Source: Crenarchaeota archaeon SCGC AAA471-B05 (GTDB lineage: Archaea > Thermoproteota > Thermoprotei > Gearchaeales > Gearchaeaceae). From it: a stretch of DNA of 20,450 nt. The stretch is from assembly GCA_000380705.1 (NCBI GenBank), contig AQYM01000012.1, positions 1-20,450 on the forward strand, given 5' to 3'. Position numbers and translations under genes: made by a program. Positions 15,979 to 20,450 of the stretch are shown in pieces; positions within the stretch are counted from its first letter, which is position 1, and every line of letters begins with the position of its first letter. The notes below the pieces were generated by a model. The model was given only the letters and a program-made list of their open reading frames with translations, was not told the DNA's origin and searched no databases.

Positions 15979-17227
15979 ACCTTAGAGCTATTATAGGTTC
16001 AACTTTAGAAGCTCTTCTTGCAGGTATATAGCTGAAGGCTAAAGTAGCAAATAAAACTATCAAATTCCAAATTATCAAGTTTTGTAACACTATCTTAGGA
16101 GAAGCTTTAATATAAATTACTCCACCTAAGTTTATAGCTGATTGAAGTAAATTGGATTTATCTATTACAAAAACAGAAATAAAACCTAAAATTGTTCCTA
16201 ATATCATTCCTAATACAGCTATTATAAATGCTTCTACTAGGAATAAAGTGAGAATTTCGCTTGATTTAGCTCCTAAAGCTCTATTGGTACCAATTTCTTT
16301 TACTCTTTCTCTGACGGAAGTTAACATAGTATTCATAACTCCTACACCTGCTATAACAACTGAAATAATTATTAATGAAAGTAACAAAGAATTAAATAGC
16401 ATTACTACATTTTCTACCGCCCTTGCATAGGCAGCGAAGGCTACAGCTCTAACTTTGCCTCCATATATATTGTCTTGTATTTCACTTTGTAATTCCAAGG
16501 CAAATTTGGGAGAATTAAATTGAACTAATATTAGGGAAATTTTATCCCTTAAGTCTGGAGGATTAACCATCATTCTTGATGTATCAAAATTCATAATTAC
16601 ACTGCTATCAACATCTACTCCAACAAGATTCATTCCGCTTAATTTTAATATCCCAATAACTTTAAGATCTCTTGTAATAGTTGTTATTACTTTTCCTTGT
16701 AAATCTTTAACTTCTGAACGTATTCTTATCATATCTCCAGCATGAACATTCAATCTCTTAGCCAAGCTATTGCCTAAAATAACTTCATCAGGATTTAAAT
16801 CACCTTGGGGTAAAACTCCTTCTTCTGCAACATAAAGTATTGGCCATACATAACGTATTTCATTAGTACTTGCACCAGCTACTAGTGTTATAACACTTTC
16901 AGCCTTTCCTACTCGTGATACTTCAGCAGAAAAAATTAACACAGGTGTGACACGTTTATAATTAGTTGAAGGTAATCGGGATTTCAATAAATCTACATCT
17001 TTTAAAGTAAGAACTGTTTGACCTAAAGGATCTACTACAACTAAAGTATCAGTACTAAATTGAGCATTTAAAGCTAGCTGTATAGCTTCTCCGAAGCCTT
17101 CTGTTATTGAAATTATACTAACCATAGCCATTACACTAAGAGCTACCCCTAAAACCGTTAAGAAAACTCTTGCCTTTTTGTTCTTTATATGAGTAAATGC
17201 GTAACCGAAGTAATCTGAGAATATCAT
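15971..17227 (-). CDS. ABC transporter permease, MacB/FtsX family
   Basis: A 418-residue membrane protein with the four-helix MacB topology: one helix at about 21-43, an extracytoplasmic MacB-PCD-like domain (about 45-275) and three helices at about 275-300, 325-350 and 380-402. Family signatures are visible: SVRERVKEIGTNRALGAKSSEI around 303-324, and the ending IPARRASKVEPIIALRYE. Such proteins are not classic channels; they transmit ATP-driven motion of the partner ATPase across the membrane to act on an external substrate or enzyme (lipoprotein release, macrolide or peptide export in bacteria). It overlaps the ATPase gene as ATGA (17224-17227) and the 868-residue surface protein gene by 8 bases. 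The substrate is unknown. Confidence 0.92.
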   Translation of the reverse strand: MIFSDYFGYAFTHIKNKKARVFLTVLGVALSVMAMVSIISITEGFGEAIQLALNAQFSTDTLVVVDPLGQTVLTLKDVDLLKSRLPSTNYKRVTPVLIFSAEVSRVGKAESVITLVAGASTNEIRYVWPILYVAEEGVLPQGDLNPDEVILGNSLAKRLNVHAGDMIRIRSEVKDLQGKVITTITRDLKVIGILKLSGMNLVGVDVDSSVIMNFDTSRMMVNPPDLRDKISLILVQFNSPKFALELQSEIQDNIYGGKVRAVAFAAYARAVENVVMLFNSLLLSLIIISVVIAGVGVMNTMLTSVRERVKEIGTNRALGAKSSEILTLFLVEAFIIAVLGMILGTILGFISVFVIDKSNLLQSAINLGGVIYIKASPKIVLQNLIIWNLIVLFATLAFSYIPARRASKVEPIIALRYE

Positions 17228-17919
17228 ATTGCCTTCACTTCATCAGCTATAATTTTACCATCTCTTAATCTTATTATTCTTCTAGTTCTTTCAGCTACTT
17301 CTAAATTATGAGTAACTATTATCATAGTTACATTTTTTTCCTTATTTATTTTTTCCAATAAATCAACGATCATAGCACCTGTTTTACTATCTAGATTACC
17401 GGTTGGTTCATCAGCAAGCAATAAAGCAGGTTCGTTGGCTAAAGCTCTAGCAATAGCTACTCTTTGTTGTTCACCGCCACTCAATTCTGTAGGTTTATGA
17501 TATGCTCTTTTTTCCAATCCTACAACCTTTAATAATTCCATTGCCCTTTGCTTCCTATATGAAGGAGGTTTACCTAAAAGCATCATAGGTATCATTACAT
17601 TTTGTAAAGCATTAAGCCAAGGTACAAGGTAGAAGGCTTGGAAAATAAAACCTATAGTTCTAAGCCGAAGATCTGCCAATTGTTTATCATTCAATTTCTT
17701 TAAACTAACTCCGTTAATATAAACTTCACCTTTTGTAGGTTTATCCAAAGCTCCTATTAAATTAAGCATGGTAGTCTTACCTGATCCTGAAGGACCAAGA
17801 ATGGAAACAAATTCGCCTTCTCTAATGGTAAGGTTAACATTATTTAATGCTTGAACTTCCACTTCCCCTAATTTATATATTTTATCGACATTCTCTAACT
17901 TTACTACTTCTTTAATCAT
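17224..17919 (-). CDS. ABC transporter ATP-binding protein, MacB/LolD type
   Basis: A 231-residue nucleotide-binding subunit with all motifs intact: Walker A GPSGSGKTT (42-50), Q-loop Q94 in FIFQAF, signature LSGGEQQR (146-153), Walker B LLLADEP (166-172), and the H-loop His in VTHNLE (about 204). The EVQALNNVNL start and the sequence around the Q-loop (FQAFYLVPWLNALQNVMIPM) are typical of the LolD/MacB/FtsE group that pairs with FtsX-like permeases. It is the first gene of the operon and drives the permease. ATG 17919 is preceded by a TATA element centred about 37 bases upstream, shared with the divergent GTPase gene. Confidence 0.95.
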   Translation of the reverse strand: MIKEVVKLENVDKIYKLGEVEVQALNNVNLTIREGEFVSILGPSGSGKTTMLNLIGALDKPTKGEVYINGVSLKKLNDKQLADLRLRTIGFIFQAFYLVPWLNALQNVMIPMMLLGKPPSYRKQRAMELLKVVGLEKRAYHKPTELSGGEQQRVAIARALANEPALLLADEPTGNLDSKTGAMIVDLLEKINKEKNVTMIIVTHNLEVAERTRRIIRLRDGKIIADEVKAI

Positions 17920-17948
17920 AATTACTTAATTTTATTATTAATGTGTAA

Positions 17949-17966
17949 TATAAATATTTAATAATA
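17949..17966. promoter_or_regulatory. Palindromic TATA box shared by divergent genes
   Basis: The 67-base spacer between the ABC ATPase (17919, - strand) and the GTPase (17987, + strand) contains the perfect palindrome TAAATATTTA at 17951-17960. It is about 31 bases from the GTPase TTG and about 37 bases from the ATPase ATG, suitable as a TATA box in either direction. Confidence 0.5.
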
Positions 17967-17986
17967 AAAAATTCTTAAATAGAAAA

Positions 17987-19192
17987 TTGCCACTCATAGG
18001 AATAATAGGCAAACCTAATGCGGGTAAAAGTACTTTTTTTAGTGCACTTACTAAAATTAACGTTAAAATTGCCCCTTATCCTTTTACCACTGTAGAACCT
18101 AATAAAGGTGTAGCTTACGTAAGAGTTAATTGCGTATGTAAAGAGTTTAATGTAAAGGATAATCCTAAAAATTCCATTTGTATTAATGGAATAAGATATG
18201 TACCCATAGAAGTTATCGATTTAGCAGGACTTGTTCCTGATGCTTGGAAAGGGAGAGGTTTGGGAAACAAATTTTTAGATGAGATAAGAAGAGCTGATGT
18301 GCTATTGCATATTATCGATGCTTCAGGATCTACAGATGAAGAGGGAAGAATCGTAGAAATAGGTTCCTACGATCCTATAAAAGATCAGGAATTTATATAT
18401 AATGAGATATTTATGTGGATATTTAATAATATTTCGGAGGAAATTAAAAAAGAAATTAAAAGATTAGATTTAATAGATATTTCTGAAAACATAAACTTCC
18501 TTGAAAGAAAACTGAGCGGATATTCCATAAAAAAGAAATATATTACAGAAATACTTAATGAAACAGGATTAATAAATAAAAAAATAAGTAAATGGAAGGA
18601 AGAAGAGTTAAAGTTGTTTGTTAATTTATTAATGAAGAAAACCAAACCAATGGTTATAGTAGCAAATAAAATCGATTTACCAACTTCGCATATAAATTAT
18701 GAAAGGTTAAAGGAAAAATTTAAGGAATACTACGTAATTCCAGCTTCTGCTGAAGCAGAGTTAGCATTAATTAAAGCTAGCGAAAATAATATTATTGAAT
18801 ATCTTCCAGGAAGTAATTATTTTAAAATTATTAATACTAATATTACAGAAAAGCAAAGAAAAGCATTAGAGTATATTGAAAGAAATGTCTTAAAAAAATA
18901 TGGTTCTACAGGTGTTATAAATGCTTTAGAAGTTGCATGTTTCAAAGTTCTAAAATATATAACCGTCTTTCCTGTGGAGGATCAAAATAAATTAACTGAT
19001 CATCATGGAAATGTTTTACCTGATGCATTTTTAGTACCACAAGGAACTACTGCGAAGGAATTAGCTTACATGATCCATACAGAATTGGGTGAAAATTTCA
19101 TATATGCTATAGATGTAAGGAAAAAGCAAAAGCTAGGCGAAAATTACATTTTACAAGATAGAGATATAATTAAAATAGTCGCTGCTAAATAA
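17987..19192 (+). CDS. YchF/Obg-family GTP-binding protein with TGS domain
   Basis: A 401-residue translation-associated GTPase of the archaeal COG0012 group. The P-loop is GKPNAGKST (8-16), followed by the family hallmark APYPFTTVEPNKGVAYV (33-49). The G3 motif is DLAGLV and G4 is NKID within VANKIDLP. Bacterial YchF has an altered G4 and prefers ATP; the canonical NKxD here points to GTP. The stretch VNCVCKEFNVKDNPKNSIC retains three cysteines, a possible metal site. The C-terminal TGS domain includes VFPVEDQNKLTDHHGNVLPD and ends in the DRDIIKIVA strand. Start is TTG 17987: an in-frame stop at 17951 and no ATG between make TTG the best start, and the TATA spacing suggests a leaderless mRNA. 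It ends one base from the convergent eS1 gene. Confidence 0.93.
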   Translation: MPLIGIIGKPNAGKSTFFSALTKINVKIAPYPFTTVEPNKGVAYVRVNCVCKEFNVKDNPKNSICINGIRYVPIEVIDLAGLVPDAWKGRGLGNKFLDEIRRADVLLHIIDASGSTDEEGRIVEIGSYDPIKDQEFIYNEIFMWIFNNISEEIKKEIKRLDLIDISENINFLERKLSGYSIKKKYITEILNETGLINKKISKWKEEELKLFVNLLMKKTKPMVIVANKIDLPTSHINYERLKEKFKEYYVIPASAEAELALIKASENNIIEYLPGSNYFKIINTNITEKQRKALEYIERNVLKKYGSTGVINALEVACFKVLKYITVFPVEDQNKLTDHHGNVLPDAFLVPQGTTAKELAYMIHTELGENFIYAIDVRKKQKLGENYILQDRDIIKIVAAK

Positions 19193-19193
19193 A

Positions 19194-19772
19194 TTATAAC
19201 CAAGGAGTTAAAATTTTACTTTTTATTATTTCTACTTTTTTTAATGGATAAATTTTCTTCGCTGCTTCCAAAGCATCTGAAGCCATTTTACCAAATAGCA
19301 TATATTGAACTAAATCATCTAAAGAAATATTTTTCAATTTTTCGTCATAGGTTGATATTACTTTCTTTCTAATTTCTGTTTGTTTCGAATGAGAAACACG
19401 TTTGGCTGTGATTATTAAAGTTTGTATTCTACAATGTATGTTATCATTAGTTATTACGTCATAAAATACATCAACCCTTGAAGTTCCTACCCTTATTAAG
19501 CTCCTTATATAATCCCTTGTCATCTCATGTCCTTTGAATTTAGAATAAGCTTCCTGACCATTTACTTTTACTATTTGAAACTTAATTTTTATATATTGGT
19601 AATAAAGATTACTAAAATCCTCAAGTATATCAGCTAAAGTAGTTTCAACAGTTCTTTTTAAAATTTTTTCAGGTTCCCTTCCTAATATCTGTGCAATTAT
19701 CTTATTCTTAAATACACTATTTGCATAGACGTTATAGACCAATAACGGAGCCTTTTTTGAAGTTTTACTCAT
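19194..19772 (-). CDS. rps3ae: Ribosomal protein eS1 (S3Ae)
   Basis: A 192-residue small-subunit ribosomal protein. It shows the family blocks LEDFSNLYYQYIKIKFQI (50-67), GHEMTRDYIRSLIR (81-94) with GTSRVDV just after, and the C-terminal PLKKVEIIKSK. Archaeal and eukaryotic eS1 sits at the platform of the 30S/40S subunit near the mRNA exit. The length is close to the archaeal norm of about 200. It is the last gene of the DHH phosphoesterase - Pcc1 - eS1 cluster, 17 bases after the Pcc1 stop, an order I recall from other crenarchaea. Start ATG 19772. Only one base separates its stop from that of the convergent GTPase gene, so terminators of each must lie within the other. Confidence 0.93.
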   Translation of the reverse strand: MSKTSKKAPLLVYNVYANSVFKNKIIAQILGREPEKILKRTVETTLADILEDFSNLYYQYIKIKFQIVKVNGQEAYSKFKGHEMTRDYIRSLIRVGTSRVDVFYDVITNDNIHCRIQTLIITAKRVSHSKQTEIRKKVISTYDEKLKNISLDDLVQYMLFGKMASDALEAAKKIYPLKKVEIIKSKILTPWL

Positions 19773-19789
19773 TTAAATATTCTTAGTAT

Positions 19790-20032
19790 TTAAGAAGTTT
19801 TTAAAGTTTTTTCTGAACTATTTATTAACCTAAGTATTTCATCTATCGTTGATTGGAATCTTTTTATACTCTTACTTTTTACTACAATAATCAATTTATT
19901 TTTTACACATTCGGTTATGATTTCCAAGTCCTTTGGAATATTTATATTATCTACGTTTATGCTATTGAAAAAAGCCCTTGCGAGATTTTCGCTTTCAAAT
20001 ATTATTTCTATTGAGACTTTTGATTCTTTCAT
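19790..20032 (-). CDS. pcc1: KEOPS complex subunit Pcc1
   Basis: An 80-residue protein with the small Pcc1 alpha/beta fold: strand VSIEIIFESENLARAFFNSI (6-25), a proline-containing turn, then strands LEIITECVKNKLIIVVKSKS and the helix IKRFQSTIDEILRLI (57-71). Pcc1 is the dimerising subunit of the KEOPS complex, which with Kae1 adds threonylcarbamoyl to A37 of ANN-decoding tRNAs. Sequence similarity in this family is low, so placement between the DHH phosphoesterase and eS1 genes, seen in other crenarchaea, carries part of the call. The start overlaps the upstream stop as ATGA (20029-20032), so the two are translationally coupled. The C-terminus is slightly extended with a Ser/Lys tail. Confidence 0.82.
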   Translation of the reverse strand: MKESKVSIEIIFESENLARAFFNSINVDNINIPKDLEIITECVKNKLIIVVKSKSIKRFQSTIDEILRLINSSEKTLKTS

Positions 20033-20450
20033 AAAGAAGAATCAAAGGATAAGAGAAAATTTTCCAAACTGTTCTCAGAAATTATGGCACCCGCAGCTTC
20101 TTTATGCCCGCCACCAATTGAATTGAACTTTTTTGCAACTTCCCTAACTTTTTCCCCTAAATTTATTTCCTTCTCTTTATTTCTTAATCTAAAAGAAAGT
20201 TTTAAACCATACTTGGACTGCGAAGCTCCTACAAAAACATCTTTGTTACTAATATTAGATGATACTAATAAATCTAAGATAATTCCAACAATTCTTTCAT
20301 TATTCATATTTAATAAATCAACATAAAAGAGATTTTTATACTCTTTTATTTTTTTTCTTTTTATTATATTTTCCAAATTATTTTTAACTATACTTAAATA
20401 ATTAGTTAATATTTTACTTATATCTATTTTACCAAAAAATAAATATTTTA
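20029..20450 (-). CDS. DHH-family phosphoesterase, C-terminal part (partial at window edge)
   Basis: The reading frame stays open from the stop at 20029 to the right edge of the window, so this is the C-terminal 140 or so codons of a longer gene. The TTG at 20376 should not be taken as a start. The visible part is a DHHA1 domain: FYVDLLNMNNERIVGIILDLL, the strand KLSFRLRNKEKEINLG and the signature GGGHKEAAG (20089-20115), which binds substrate in RecJ-like/NrnA-like nucleases. The catalytic DHH motifs would lie outside the window. Archaeal members degrade short oligonucleotides, single-stranded DNA or cyclic dinucleotide products; which applies here cannot be told. It is coupled to pcc1 by an ATGA overlap. 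Confidence 0.88.
   Translation of the reverse strand, partial: KYLFFGKIDISKILTNYLSIVKNNLENIIKRKKIKEYKNLFYVDLLNMNNERIVGIILDLLVSSNISNKDVFVGASQSKYGLKLSFRLRNKEKEINLGEKVREVAKKFNSIGGGHKEAAGAIISENSLENFLLSFDSSL

Noticed and set aside
20029..20376. Short complete 115-residue DHHA1 protein starting at TTG 20376
   Set aside because: The frame remains open from 20377 to the window end without a stop, so the gene is longer and only partly visible.

Overview
The window is about 20.5 kb of compact, AT-rich DNA from an archaeon of the phylum Thermoproteota (Crenarchaeota). The evidence is a set of archaeal genes (ribosomal proteins eL15, eL13 and eS1/S3Ae, the KEOPS subunit Pcc1, RNase Z, a Trm-G10-type tRNA methylase, an NKxD-type YchF-family GTPase, geranylgeranyl diphosphate synthase), including eL13, which among archaea is mainly crenarchaeal. 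TATA-box promoters lie about 30 nt upstream of starts, and genes often overlap by a few bases. The low GC, the eL15 tail most like Sulfolobus/Acidilobus-type sequences and the giant cell-surface subtilisin suggest an Acidilobales/Caldisphaera-like thermoacidophile; that placement is inference, since no database was searched. No tRNA, rRNA or CRISPR array was seen, and no stretch over 300 bases lacks a gene.

Left region (1-3062, + strand) is a tight operon: the 3' end of a D-3-phosphoglycerate dehydrogenase gene, eL15, eL13, a small zinc-binding protein, a tRNA guanine-N2 methyltransferase and tRNase Z. From eL15 onward the genes overlap. This is a translation/tRNA-maturation operon. Its striking feature is that eL15 stops about 40 residues early, and the missing conserved tail is fused to the C-terminus of the next gene, eL13. 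Facing this operon (3101-4357, - strand) is a second phosphoglycerate dehydrogenase. It shares an almost identical inverted segment with the copy at the left edge and carries an unfamiliar C-terminal extension of about 105 residues.

Middle region (4405-11796, - strand) is one gene of 7.4 kb for a secreted, membrane-anchored subtilisin-family protease of 2463 residues with an alpha-helical stalk, a Thr/Pro linker and a C-terminal membrane anchor. Upstream of it (11922-13284, - strand) are a small winged-helix regulator and a geranylgeranyl diphosphate synthase gene (membrane lipid synthesis). The latter is broken by one extra base in a run of eight G.

Right-middle region (13372-17919, - strand) is a three-gene operon: MacB/LolD-type ABC ATPase, FtsX/MacB-type permease and an 868-residue exported membrane-anchored protein. 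A short, degenerate IS200/IS605-type transposon end lies immediately after its last stop codon. A palindromic TATA box is shared between this operon and a divergently transcribed YchF-family GTPase (17987-19192, + strand).

The right edge (19194-20450, - strand) holds the archaeal cluster DHH phosphoesterase - Pcc1 - eS1 (S3Ae); the first of these runs off the window.
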